Positions 6,213 to 13,495 of a DNA stretch of 19,442 nucleotides are shown here, in pieces. The position numbers and the translations under genes were made by a program. Position 1 is the stretch's first letter, and each line of letters opens with the position of its first letter. The notes under the pieces were generated by a model, which saw only the letters and a program-made list of their open reading frames with translations, did no database searches and was not told where the DNA came from. The DNA is from Nitrospira sp. UBA2083 (GTDB lineage Bacteria > Nitrospirota > Nitrospiria > Nitrospirales > Nitrospiraceae), in contig DCZN01000045.1 in assembly GCA_002331625.1 (NCBI GenBank), positions 1-19,442 of the forward strand, written 5' to 3'.

Positions 6213-7919
6213 TCAGCGAGGAGGCGTCTGTTGGGTTTTCTGAACCTTGGCCCACGCATCTTTCAGAGACACGGTTCGGTTGAAGACCAGTGCGGAGGAT
6301 GATGAGTCAGGATCAATACAAAAGTAGCCTTGCCGCTCGAATTGAAAGCGGGAACCAGGCATGGCTGAGCGAAGGCTTGGCTCGACCAAGCAGCCGGTCA
6401 GACACTCGAAGGAGTGAGGGTTCAAGGATCGAGTCCAGTCTTGGTCAGCTAGGAGCTTTGGTTGGTCAGGAAGCAGCAGCGGATGATAGAGACGGACGGA
6501 CGCCTGAGCGGCGTGTGACGCGGAGACCCAATGGATCGTCGCTTTCACTTTCCGTTGCTCCTGGGCCGATCCACTCTTCGTCTCCGGGTCGTAGGTACAA
6601 TGCAGCTCGGTGATTTGGCCGGTATGAGGATCCTTCGTCACGCTGAGGCATTTGATGATGTACCCATAGCGCAATCGTACTTCGCGACCAGGTGCCAAAC
6701 GATAGAATTGCTTCGGGGGATCCTCTCTGAAATCCTCCTGCTCGATGTACAGCGTGCGTGAGAAGGGGACCTTTCTCGTTCCCGCAGATGCGTCTTCGGG
6801 GTTATTCACGGCCTCCAGTTCTTCAACCAGACCATCCGGATAGTTATCGAGTACCACTTTCAACGGCCGGAGTACGGCCATCACGCGCGGCGATCGTTTG
6901 TTTAAATCCTCCCTGATGAAGTGTTCGAGCAACTGCATCTCGACGATGGCGTCGCGCTTAGCAACACCGATGTGCTCGCAAAAGGCGCGAATCGCTTCCG
7001 GAGTCACCCCACGGCGACGAAGGCCTTTTAAGGTAGGAAGACGCGGATCGTCCCATCCGGCCACCAATTTCTTGTCGATCAATTCCAGCAGCTTGCGTTT
7101 GCTCATCACCGTGGAGGTGAGGTTCAGTCTGGCGAATTCGATTTGCTGCGGGCGATGGGGAGCGTCGGCTTCGGCGACAACCCAATCATAGAGCGGGCGG
7201 TGATCCTCAAATTCGAGTGTGCAGATCGAGTGTGTAATGCCTTCGAGTGCGTCCGAGAGTGGGTGCGCAAAGTCATAGGCCGGATAGATGCACCAGGCGG
7301 AACCTGTTCGATAGTGAGTGGCGTGACGGATTCGATAGAGAATCGGGTCGCGGAGGTTGATGTTCGGTGAGCCCATATCGATCTTCGCGCGCAGCACATG
7401 AAGGCCGTCGGGGAACTCTCCCGCCCGCATGCGTGCAAACAACTCCAGACTCTCATCGACAGATCGGGTCCGGTACGGACTGTCACGACCCGGTTCGGTG
7501 AGTGTGCCGCGATGCTCTCGAATTTGATCAGGCGTGAGGCTGTCGACGTAGGCCTTGCCCTTCTTGATCAAGGTGACGGCGAATGCATAGAGTTGTTCAA
7601 AATAATCCGACGCGTAGAACATCCTGTCGTGCCAATCGAATCCCAACCATCTGACGTCTTCCTGAATGGCTTGGACATATTCAGGGTCCTCGGTCGTGGG
7701 ATTTGTGTCATCGAACCGTAAATGACAGACGCCGCCAGGCGTCTCGCTTGCCAGGCCAAAATTAAGTGCGATGGATTTGGCATGGCCGATGTGGAGGTAA
7801 CCGTTGGGTTCGGGAGGAAATCTCGTGACGACCCGTCCCCTATGTTTACCCGCTGCGCGGTCGGCCACCACGAGATCGCGAATGAAATTTGAGGAGGGTG
7901 AGGATTCGGGCGTCGTCAT
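6213..7919 (-). CDS. glnS: Glutaminyl-tRNA synthetase
   Basis: Class I synthetase that charges tRNA-Gln directly with glutamine. The 568-residue length is close to E. coli GlnRS (about 554). The [15 protein letters not shown] segment contains HIGH at 43-46. The KMSKS loop reads VMSKRKL at 271-277. The central part has typical GlnRS sequences such as [18 protein letters not shown] and [10 protein letters not shown], followed by the two beta-barrel anticodon-binding domains. The start at ATG 7919 gives the normal short leader; the ribosome-binding site is weak. It fits the two tRNA-Gln genes at 4058-4251 and a separate gltX, implying the organism need not rely on GatCAB amidation for Gln-tRNA. 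It lies 90 nt after the hypothetical gene at 8010-8435, on the same strand. Confidence 0.97.
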   Translation of the reverse strand: MTTPESSPSSNFIRDLVVADRAAGKHRGRVVTRFPPEPNGYLHIGHAKSIALNFGLASETPGGVCHLRFDDTNPTTEDPEYVQAIQEDVRWLGFDWHDRMFYASDYFEQLYAFAVTLIKKGKAYVDSLTPDQIREHRGTLTEPGRDSPYRTRSVDESLELFARMRAGEFPDGLHVLRAKIDMGSPNINLRDPILYRIRHATHYRTGSAWCIYPAYDFAHPLSDALEGITHSICTLEFEDHRPLYDWVVAEADAPHRPQQIEFARLNLTSTVMSKRKLLELIDKKLVAGWDDPRLPTLKGLRRRGVTPEAIRAFCEHIGVAKRDAIVEMQLLEHFIREDLNKRSPRVMAVLRPLKVVLDNYPDGLVEELEAVNNPEDASAGTRKVPFSRTLYIEQEDFREDPPKQFYRLAPGREVRLRYGYIIKCLSVTKDPHTGQITELHCTYDPETKSGSAQEQRKVKATIHWVSASHAAQASVRLYHPLLLPDQPKLLADQDWTRSLNPHSFECLTGCLVEPSLRSAMPGSRFQFERQGYFCIDPDSSSSALVFNRTVSLKDAWAKVQKTQQTPPR

Positions 7920-8009
7920 AGCCTATCGAGCACGTCTTGCGTCACGATCGTATGTGGTGACCGGTTTCGGACAAGAGTTCTATCACAGACGAGGCTACGG
8001 GAGGAATGG

Positions 8010-8435
8010 CTATGCGGACGGTTCGGAGGCGGAGGCCTCCGAGGCGGGCATGACATTGAAATCCTTTTGAGCGATCAGCTGGCCTTCCATGCGCAGTCGG
8101 AATTCATATCGACCAGGTGCCGGAAAGATTAACAGCGGAATGTTGATGCCAAAATCAGAAATCTGGAGACGATCGGTAATCTCAATATTTGGAAGGGTGG
8201 CGCGGCAGACCAGTTGTTCGGAGTTGAGATAAATCAAATCAATATCAAAATGATAGAGCCCTTCAGCATCCGTGAGGCAAAAATAGAGGCCCATCTGTTG
8301 ATGCTGGAATGGAAAGGCGACAGCCTGGAGGTGCGTGAAGATTCCGATCAGGCTTTTCTTTTTCGTCAGGCTGTCCTCAATGACGTGGTCGCAGACAAGA
8401 AACGCCTGAACAGACGGTTTGGGGATGTCGGTCAT
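8010..8435 (-). CDS. Conserved hypothetical protein, possibly DUF6941 family
   Basis: A 141-residue cytosolic-looking protein with no signal peptide or membrane segment. It begins MTDIPKPSVQAFLVCDHVI and contains SLIGIFTHLQAVAFPFQHQQ, a pattern I associate, from memory only, with DUF6941 proteins (CD near the start, then IGIF and a short FP element). The rest alternates hydrophobic residues and ends in FPAPGRYEFRLRMEGQLIAQKDF, which looks like the last strands of a beta-sandwich. An Ala/Ser/Glu-rich tail follows. Function is unknown. It lies 141 nt downstream of another hypothetical gene on the same strand and 90 nt upstream of glnS. The tail codons create a 12-bp perfect palindrome at 8030-8041, probably a by-product of Ser-Glu-Ala repetition. 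Confidence 0.75.
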   Translation of the reverse strand: MTDIPKPSVQAFLVCDHVIEDSLTKKKSLIGIFTHLQAVAFPFQHQQMGLYFCLTDAEGLYHFDIDLIYLNSEQLVCRATLPNIEITDRLQISDFGINIPLLIFPAPGRYEFRLRMEGQLIAQKDFNVMPASEASASEPSA

Positions 8436-8576
8436 GTCGCCATTCTAGAGAAGGAAAGCGGGAACAGCAAAATGCTTCTTGCTTTTCCGCAGAATCTGAT
8501 CACGTGTGGAATGCGCGAGGATGATCGAGAGGGAAGATGCGCACGTGGGAAATGAGGCCGTCGAGGACGGATCGGA

Positions 8577-9095
8577 TCAGCCGAGAATGGCTGGCCCGCC
8601 TCGCATGTCCAGGATCTCTCCGAACAGTGTCGTGTGCGAGCCAATTCGACAATAGTGAGGCGTGATCTCTACTAGGATTCCTTTATGCGAGTACAACGTG
8701 CCGGAGGCGAGATCCACTCGACCGTCCGATGCCAATCGAATCTCGATCGCGATCTGTCTTACATGGAGATCGGTCACCTGCACAGCAGGAAAGTCTTGGC
8801 CTCGCAAGACATCAATGGCGAAGCGTCCGCTTTCATTCACTGTGAAGACGTTTCTACGCAGGTGCGCGATGCGGGAGCCGCGCTCATTATAGAGATCGAG
8901 GGTGGCGAGAAACAGTCCAAGATCCGGCCTGGGCTCGATGACGAGCTGCTCTTTCCCATGAATCGTTACGACACCGTTGGTATTGCGAAAAATGTTGGAC
9001 CCGATCCGCAGTTCAAATCGTGGCTTCGCCAGCACGCTAGAGGTTGTCGCACGACCAAAGGGCTCGGTCCTGCGAAACGCCTCCGAGTCACCCAT
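8577..9095 (-). CDS. Hypothetical protein, probably beta-rich
   Basis: I do not recognise this 172-residue protein. It has no signal peptide, transmembrane segment or cysteine motif; the only Cys is in HYCRIG near the end. After about 25 polar residues it shows repeated hydrophobic-polar alternation: FELRIGSNIFRNTNGVV, then GLFLATLDLYNERGSRIAHL, NVFTVNESGRFAI, AIEIRLASDGRVDL. This suggests a beta-sandwich or beta-helix-like fold. A good ribosome-binding site (GAGGT about 8 nt upstream) supports ATG 9095. Codon use resembles the neighbours. It is the first gene of the minus-strand run that continues into the 8010-8435 gene and glnS; no function can be assigned. Confidence 0.7.
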   Translation of the reverse strand: MGDSEAFRRTEPFGRATTSSVLAKPRFELRIGSNIFRNTNGVVTIHGKEQLVIEPRPDLGLFLATLDLYNERGSRIAHLRRNVFTVNESGRFAIDVLRGQDFPAVQVTDLHVRQIAIEIRLASDGRVDLASGTLYSHKGILVEITPHYCRIGSHTTLFGEILDMRGGPAILG

Positions 9096-9302
9096 GGAAC
9101 AACCTCAAACCACGAAAGTGTCGGGTCGTGTGGAGTGTGGTGTAGAGCATGTGGAGCTTCACGTAAACACTGATCAGGCTAGGCTTTCTGCGGGGTTCTG
9201 TCAAGAGAGACCGAGGCGCCCGACCCATGTATTATGGCTCCATGCAAAAGGCCCAGAGGGGGAGATCCTAACGGGCTCCCTTCGCACCCACGTGGCGATT
9301 CG

Positions 9303-9332
9303 TTGCAAACAGAAAACCGCTTGTGCTACGGT
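9303..9332 (+). promoter_or_regulatory. Candidate promoter of tRNA-Glu
   Basis: TTGCAA at 9303-9308 and TACGGT at 9327-9332 are 18 bp apart and end 24 nt before the tRNA. The -10 match is weak. Confidence 0.3.
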
Positions 9333-9356
9333 CCACTGCTCCGACGATATCAGGAT

Positions 9357-9434
9357 GGTCCCATCGTCTAGCCTGGCCTAGGACGGAGCCCTCTCAAGGC
9401 TTAAACACGGGTTCGAATCCCGTTGGGACCACCA
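9357..9434 (+). tRNA. tRNA-Glu(CTC)
   Basis: A 78-nt cloverleaf with encoded CCA. The acceptor stem GGTCCCA/TGGGACC is fully paired and the discriminator is A. The D arm GTC/GAC has a large 13-nt loop, and the T arm is ACGGG-TTCGAAT-CCCGT. The anticodon stem GAGCC/GGCTT closes with a G-U pair at 27:43. The loop CTCTCAA places CTC at 9393-9395, reading GAG. No second copy of its 3' end appears in the window, so there is no direct sign of integration at this tRNA. Confidence 0.94.
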
Positions 9435-9551
9435 CACCAAGCTTGCTCGTGCCGCGGCCTCTTTATCGTCTTATCGAACGTGATGGCTGCGGATATAACT
9501 CTTTGGGATTTTGTTGTTCGATACCACTCGTTCCTTGTCCACGGGGAGTGA

Positions 9552-10115
9552 ATGATGAACCTCGTGACCTTTCGCTTCCGCCAGTCCCAGGCCGTGGACT
9601 TTTATTGGAACCTCGAGTTGGCCAAGCGTGGATCCCTGCGAGAATTCAAGGTCCATCCCAACATCATCATTTATGAGTCGGCGTTCGACCTCCTGAACCC
9701 GATTCAAGTAGGGCACGCCTTGTCCCTGGCCAAGGCCTTGGTACTCGACAAGCGAGCCGAGGTCTTCTCGGGGAACACCTCGTTGGTCATGGTCGATGTC
9801 CGTGATGTGTTGCAGTGCTATCAGCACTCGATGCAGGTCGACGACCATCATGCTCATTGTTGGTTCAAGATCCGGCTCACATTGGATCTGACCGTGACAC
9901 GATTCGAGGTGGAGGCAGACGACTCGGCGAAGTCATTTGTGTTCCCGTGTCGGCATGCGGCTTCTCACGCGTACGGAATTCACTACGACCACCCGGGGAC
10001 GGTCTACGACCAACTGGACTCAGCTTTGTGGCGTGCCGGCACACGGTGGTGCCCGCGGCTCACGGATCTCTCGGAAATAAAACTCGTCAACGTGGAGTTG
10101 CAGACGAAACGATGA
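9552..10115 (+). CDS. Hypothetical protein
   Basis: I do not recognise this 187-residue protein. GC-rich third codon positions and a run of 187 codons support real coding. The product has no signal peptide or transmembrane segment. It has several His and Trp residues (DDHHAHCWFKIRL around 97-109, FPCRHAASHAYGIHYDH around 130-146) that could bind a metal, but no known motif. Two ATGs lie in tandem at 9552 and 9555. GGGGAG at 9543-9548 is better spaced for the second, so the true start may be 9555. It follows tRNA-Glu by 117 nt and stands alone, with about 250 nt to the next gene. No function is inferred. Confidence 0.65.
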   Translation: MMNLVTFRFRQSQAVDFYWNLELAKRGSLREFKVHPNIIIYESAFDLLNPIQVGHALSLAKALVLDKRAEVFSGNTSLVMVDVRDVLQCYQHSMQVDDHHAHCWFKIRLTLDLTVTRFEVEADDSAKSFVFPCRHAASHAYGIHYDHPGTVYDQLDSALWRAGTRWCPRLTDLSEIKLVNVELQTKR

Positions 10116-10364
10116 AGAACCGAAGACGGGCACCGCTCGGATGATCTCTTCGATTTTGCACGTCGTGAGAGCAGCAGCCTGGCTTCATCCTTCCACTCCA
10201 GCATGCACGTACTGTCCTCCCCCTCGATTGAGAAGTAGGATACGCGTCCCCTCTGAGTCTGGTTCTTGAGTGATGGCGTCAACTAGAAATGGCTCTTGGC
10301 GACGGGATACACTTCTCCTGCATCGTGGGTCCATGTAATCCACTGCAGTACTCAGGAAGACGAG

Positions 10365-11054
10365 ATGAGCGCGAAGCGGCGAGTTGGGAGTGTGACAGTC
10401 TGTTTTTTCACCCTCCTGATGGGTCTGCCATGTGTGTGGGCGGGATCGAACAATACGTCCGGTACGGAAGGGCCGTCGCTAGAGGAGACGTTGGTGTTTA
10501 TCAAAGACACATGGGAGGCCTGCGCCACCATGCGCAGTGGCTCACAACGGGGGACGGCGAAGGACGGATCCATCTGGCAACTGGAGCGAATGGCGAAGGT
10601 CGACGTAGTTGTGAGGCCTCCGTCGGCTCTGCACATCGTCACCCGTCTGAATGAACGTAGGAAGTTGAGCGGAGGCTTTGAAGTCCAAACGCCAACAGAA
10701 AGCATTCAGGAGTTTGACCTGAACGCGATGTCTCCCAACATGAGCACGGAGCGAGAGGGTGATACGAGCAATCTCTATGGAATTCGGTTGAGCTGTGCAC
10801 GTCCGGCCTGTGTGACGGAACGGGTTGCTTCTCTTACGATACCAGGGAAGCCTCTGCACGACCTCAAAACCGGCCGAGTAGTCGTCACCACCCTCGAGGA
10901 ACTGGTGTATGAGGATCGCGCGCCGCAAGACAAGCCGGGGGACAAGAAGGGGGAAGCGTATATTCCCGTTTGTGACAGGGTAGCTGCGGACAGTCTGTCG
11001 AAAGCCTTGAATCATGCCATCAATAAAGTTGGCGGGAAGAAGTCACTGTTTTAG
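10365..11054 (+). CDS. Secreted hypothetical protein
   Basis: A 229-residue protein with a clear Sec signal peptide: MSAKRR, then a hydrophobic stretch VGSVTVCFFTLLMGLPCV, then WAGS with cleavage probably after Ala26. ATG 10365 has AGGAAG upstream (10354-10359); an earlier ATG at 10296 would bury the signal peptide, so I reject it. The mature part starts with SLEETLVFIKDTWEAC, followed by a central segment with the paired cysteines CARPAC, which could form a disulfide in the periplasm. The C-terminal third is charged (DKPGDKKGEAYIP) and ends in KVGGKKSLF. No family is recognised. It precedes the DHS-like gene by 281 nt that contain a separate promoter, so it is probably its own unit. Confidence 0.75.
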   Translation: MSAKRRVGSVTVCFFTLLMGLPCVWAGSNNTSGTEGPSLEETLVFIKDTWEACATMRSGSQRGTAKDGSIWQLERMAKVDVVVRPPSALHIVTRLNERRKLSGGFEVQTPTESIQEFDLNAMSPNMSTEREGDTSNLYGIRLSCARPACVTERVASLTIPGKPLHDLKTGRVVVTTLEELVYEDRAPQDKPGDKKGEAYIPVCDRVAADSLSKALNHAINKVGGKKSLF

Positions 11055-11270
11055 GAGTGGGAAAAGTACGGCGGACGCGAGCCAGTTTCGTGCAGAACAT
11101 CAGTCGGACCAATTCAAAAAACTCCTCCAGCGTGTATTCTGTTTGTAGCTGATATTTCTCCATCCCGTCTGGACCTGAATGAGTAGGTTTTTTAGGATTG
11201 AGTTTGTCTATCCTGCCGTTCGTGACTCTACGCCGAGTGATCGATACGTGAGAACCTCGCGCACCGTTCA

Positions 11271-11300
11271 TTGACGCCCCTATTCGCGGTTGTGTATAAA
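11271..11300 (+). promoter_or_regulatory. Candidate sigma70 promoter for the DHS-like gene
   Basis: TTGACG at 11271-11276 and TATAAA at 11295-11300 are separated by 18 bp, giving a leader of about 30 nt before ATG 11336. This is one of the best -35/-10 pairs in the window. Confidence 0.55.
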
Positions 11301-11335
11301 CGAATGCTGATCATTGAATTGTTTAGAGGGTTGTT

Positions 11336-12442
11336 ATGTATGCACGCGAGTTTCGTGACGGAGCCAAAGACGGGTTAGAAGCGCTTGAGCCGCTGGATCC
11401 CGACAAAATCTCTTCGTTCGGAGAACTGCTCGAAGCGATGGGCAAGACCGCGTTTGGCGGGCGGCATGTCGGCAAAGCGTTTGACGTGCTCTGGGCGATG
11501 ATCGAGGATCCGGACTGCAAGGTCGTGATGACGCTGTCCGGTGCGATGACGATCGCCAAGATGGGCAAGATCATCACGAAGATGATCGATGAAGGCATGG
11601 TGCAGTGCATCATCTCAACCGGCGCATTGATGGCGCATGGCCTGAGTGAATCTGTTGGGAAGACCCATTATCGACACGACCCATCGATGAGCGACGAAGA
11701 ACTGTTTAAGAAAGGGTACAATCGTGTCTACGACACGCTTGAGATGGAATCGAACTTGAATTATGTCGAGCATGTCGTGACCCAAACGGTGAAACGCCTG
11801 AATCACGATCGGCCCCTCTGTTCAGAAATGCTGACGCGGGAGTTGGGCAAAACGTTGGCTGAAGAATTGCAGGGCGAGGGTATTCTCAAAAGTGCGTATC
11901 AGAAAAACGTCCCGGTCTATATTCCGGCCTTCACCGATTCCGAGGTGGGGCTTGATATGGGAACCTGGGCCATGGCGAAAGTGGTTGAGCAGGCGCGATC
12001 GCAGGCTGGTCAAGACGGAGATCTGGCTGTCCTGACGAGCATTCTCCGATCGTATCCATCGTTTAATCCGTACCTCGACCTCAACAGCTACGCCAACCAT
12101 GTGCTGTCGGCGAAACGGCTGGGAATCTTCACGATCGGTGGCGGGGTGCCGAGGAATTGGGCCCAGCAGGTCGGCCCCTACATCGAAATCGGGAACCTTC
12201 GTTTGGGCCTCAGTGTGAAACCTCCGCGTTTTCACTATGGCGTGAGAATTTGTCCGGAACCGGACTACTGGGGCGGACTCAGCGGCTGTACGTACCAGGA
12301 AGGGCTTTCGTGGGGAAAGTTTGTCACGCCGAAAGACGGTGGGCGGTTTGCCGAAGTGCTGAGCGATGCCACGGTTGTCTGGCCGTTGCTGATGATGGGG
12401 TTGCTCGAGAGAAAGAAAGCCGGTGTGGTGCGTCGATCATGA
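11336..12442 (+). CDS. Deoxyhypusine synthase-like protein (probable polyamine aminobutyltransferase)
   Basis: A 368-residue member of the NAD-dependent deoxyhypusine synthase family. Bacteria lack eIF5A, and characterised bacterial homologues include homospermidine synthases, so a role in homospermidine formation is the best guess. Visible landmarks are MTLSGAMTIAKMGK (65-78), STGALMAHGLSE (94-105), the VPVYIPAFTDSE segment (192-203), GGGVPRN (268-274), and SWGK at 325-328 with Lys328 in the position of the catalytic lysine (human Lys329). Glu322 and Trp326 match human Glu323 and Trp327. By my alignment the human Asp313 and Asp316 positions are Trp312 and Leu315. AGAGGG at 11325-11330 supports ATG 11336. 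The stop overlaps the start of the next gene as ATGA. pdaD and speB lie 2.7 kb downstream and could supply putrescine. Confidence 0.9.
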   Translation: MYAREFRDGAKDGLEALEPLDPDKISSFGELLEAMGKTAFGGRHVGKAFDVLWAMIEDPDCKVVMTLSGAMTIAKMGKIITKMIDEGMVQCIISTGALMAHGLSESVGKTHYRHDPSMSDEELFKKGYNRVYDTLEMESNLNYVEHVVTQTVKRLNHDRPLCSEMLTRELGKTLAEELQGEGILKSAYQKNVPVYIPAFTDSEVGLDMGTWAMAKVVEQARSQAGQDGDLAVLTSILRSYPSFNPYLDLNSYANHVLSAKRLGIFTIGGGVPRNWAQQVGPYIEIGNLRLGLSVKPPRFHYGVRICPEPDYWGGLSGCTYQEGLSWGKFVTPKDGGRFAEVLSDATVVWPLLMMGLLERKKAGVVRRS

Positions 12443-13080
12443 AGTGGCTGACGAGACCATGGTTGGCGTTGGCATTCACCGGCAGTGTCCTCGTATGGTC
12501 GTGCCCGGTCGTAGCCGGGAATTCCCTCGACACGGATATGCGAATGAGGGGGCAGGTCAATGCACCCCTGACATTGATTGAATACTCCGATTTCACCTGC
12601 GGGTATTGTTTAAAATTTTTCAAACAGACCTGGCCGCGGATTCAAGCTCGGTATGTGGATACAGGGAAGGTGCGATTCGTGTACCGAGATTTCCCTCGTG
12701 GTGACCAAGGGGTTGGGGTCGACGCGGCGACGGCGGCACGATGTGCCGGCGCTCAAGGTCAGTATTGGGGCATGCATGATCGCTTGTTTTCCGAAGGAGG
12801 GCAGTTGGGCAAGCAGGTGTATCGACAGCATGCGGTGGCCCTCAACCTGGATCAATCAGCCTTTGAACGGTGCCTGAGGGATGGACAATTCACCAAGGCG
12901 ATCTTCGAAGATCGACAGGAAGCCAACCAGTGGGGGTTTCATGGAACCCCCGGCTTTATTCTCGTACGGACGGCCACTGAGCCGACGGAAAAAGAGCCGG
13001 CCGTGGCGATCCCCGGAGCCTTTCCGTTCGAGATGTTTGCAGAAGAAATCGATCGACTGTTGGCGAGTGACAAAAAGTAG
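12439..13080 (+). CDS. Exported DsbA-like thiol:disulfide oxidoreductase
   Basis: A 213-residue thioredoxin-fold protein of the DsbA/BdbD-like class (Thioredoxin_4 type), expected to act on disulfides in the periplasm. A signal peptide covers about 1-26 (MKWLTRP, hydrophobic core, VVAG). The active site is CGYC at 54-57 in EYSDFTCGYCLKFF. Gly169-Thr170-Pro171 (GTPGFIL) carries the cis-proline. Cys102 and Cys145 flank an inserted helical region and may form a second disulfide. ATG 12439 overlaps the TGA of the DHS-like gene by 4 nt (ATGA) and has no ribosome-binding site of its own, so translation is probably coupled. The frame is open upstream inside the DHS-like gene, which is not a credible start. 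No DsbB partner is visible. Confidence 0.9.
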   Translation: MKWLTRPWLALAFTGSVLVWSCPVVAGNSLDTDMRMRGQVNAPLTLIEYSDFTCGYCLKFFKQTWPRIQARYVDTGKVRFVYRDFPRGDQGVGVDAATAARCAGAQGQYWGMHDRLFSEGGQLGKQVYRQHAVALNLDQSAFERCLRDGQFTKAIFEDRQEANQWGFHGTPGFILVRTATEPTEKEPAVAIPGAFPFEMFAEEIDRLLASDKK

Positions 13081-13128
13081 ATGGGGTGCGCATCGGACAG
13101 TAAGAAGGGTAGGTCCGTGCGTGGAGGG

Positions 13129-13155
13129 TTGACATCGGTATTCAGGTGCGATAGT
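13129..13155 (+). promoter_or_regulatory. Candidate promoter for the zinc-ribbon gene
   Basis: A perfect TTGACA lies at 13129-13134. GATAGT at 13150-13155 is the best -10, but the 15-bp spacer is short. The following gene starts at 13188. Confidence 0.3.
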
Positions 13156-13187
13156 CCTCTGTGTCAATCAAGATAGAGGTATCCATT

Positions 13188-13460
13188 ATGTCCTCGATGC
13201 AATCGTTCTGGCCCGTCTCCCATCGCGATGACGATTTTTGGGTCTGTATGTCGTGTCTCACCGAAGTGTTCTATCGAAAAGTTCCGATGCCGGATTGTCC
13301 ATCGTGTCATGGGGTCTCGACCTACGAAGGGTTTACCTTGGAGGCGATCAGGGATTGGGGTACGGAAGAGTTGATCGCCAAGGCCGTGGCCGCACAAGAC
13401 GCAGCCGCCGTTGCTCAACCTGCCGCTGACGCCGCTGCGCCGGTCAAAGCGGCGGACTAA
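13188..13460 (+). CDS. Small zinc-ribbon protein with Ala-rich tail
   Basis: A 90-residue protein with two CxxC knuckles, CMSC and CPSC, 14 residues apart, forming a likely zinc ribbon of the kind found in many small bacterial proteins. It then continues with an acidic helix (EAIRDWGTEELIAKAVAAQ) and an Ala/Pro-rich tail ending APVKAAD. I chose ATG 13188 because GAGGT at 13176-13180 is well spaced; a GTG at 13161 would add nine residues. There is no signal peptide. It lies 107 nt after the DsbA-like gene and 35 nt before the aldehyde dehydrogenase start, so it may be in one unit with the latter. The specific function is unknown. Confidence 0.75.
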   Translation: MSSMQSFWPVSHRDDDFWVCMSCLTEVFYRKVPMPDCPSCHGVSTYEGFTLEAIRDWGTEELIAKAVAAQDAAAVAQPAADAAAPVKAAD

Positions 13461-13495
13461 TACCAACCGCATCAGAGACTCCAGCGAGTCTTCCA

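Noticed and set aside
6068..6259. N-terminal extension of the PilZ protein
   Set aside because: It would overlap the end of glnS and adds no recognisable domain; ATG 6067 sits directly before the RxxxR motif.
8030..8041. Perfect 12-bp palindrome CGGAGGCCTCCG
   Set aside because: It lies inside the Ser/Glu/Ala-rich coding tail of the 8010-8435 gene and is explained by the repeated codons.
9357..9434. tRNA-Glu as an attachment site of a genomic island
   Set aside because: No integrase gene and no second copy of the tRNA 3' end are visible in the window.
9471..9857. Minus-strand frame antisense to the hypothetical gene at 9552
   Set aside because: Codon positions and a ribosome-binding site favour the plus strand; the minus product shows no motif.
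10004..10282. Minus-strand frame of 92 residues overlapping the hypothetical gene at 9552-10115
   Set aside because: About 110 nt of it is antisense to a better-supported gene and it has no family match. The part at 10130-10282 has coding-like codons, so I mention it as a possible remnant but do not call a gene.
11020..11271. Minus-strand frame of 83 residues between the secreted protein and the DHS-like gene
   Set aside because: It overlaps the end of the plus-strand gene, has no clear ribosome-binding site and no recognisable motif, and runs against a good plus-strand promoter at 11271-11300.
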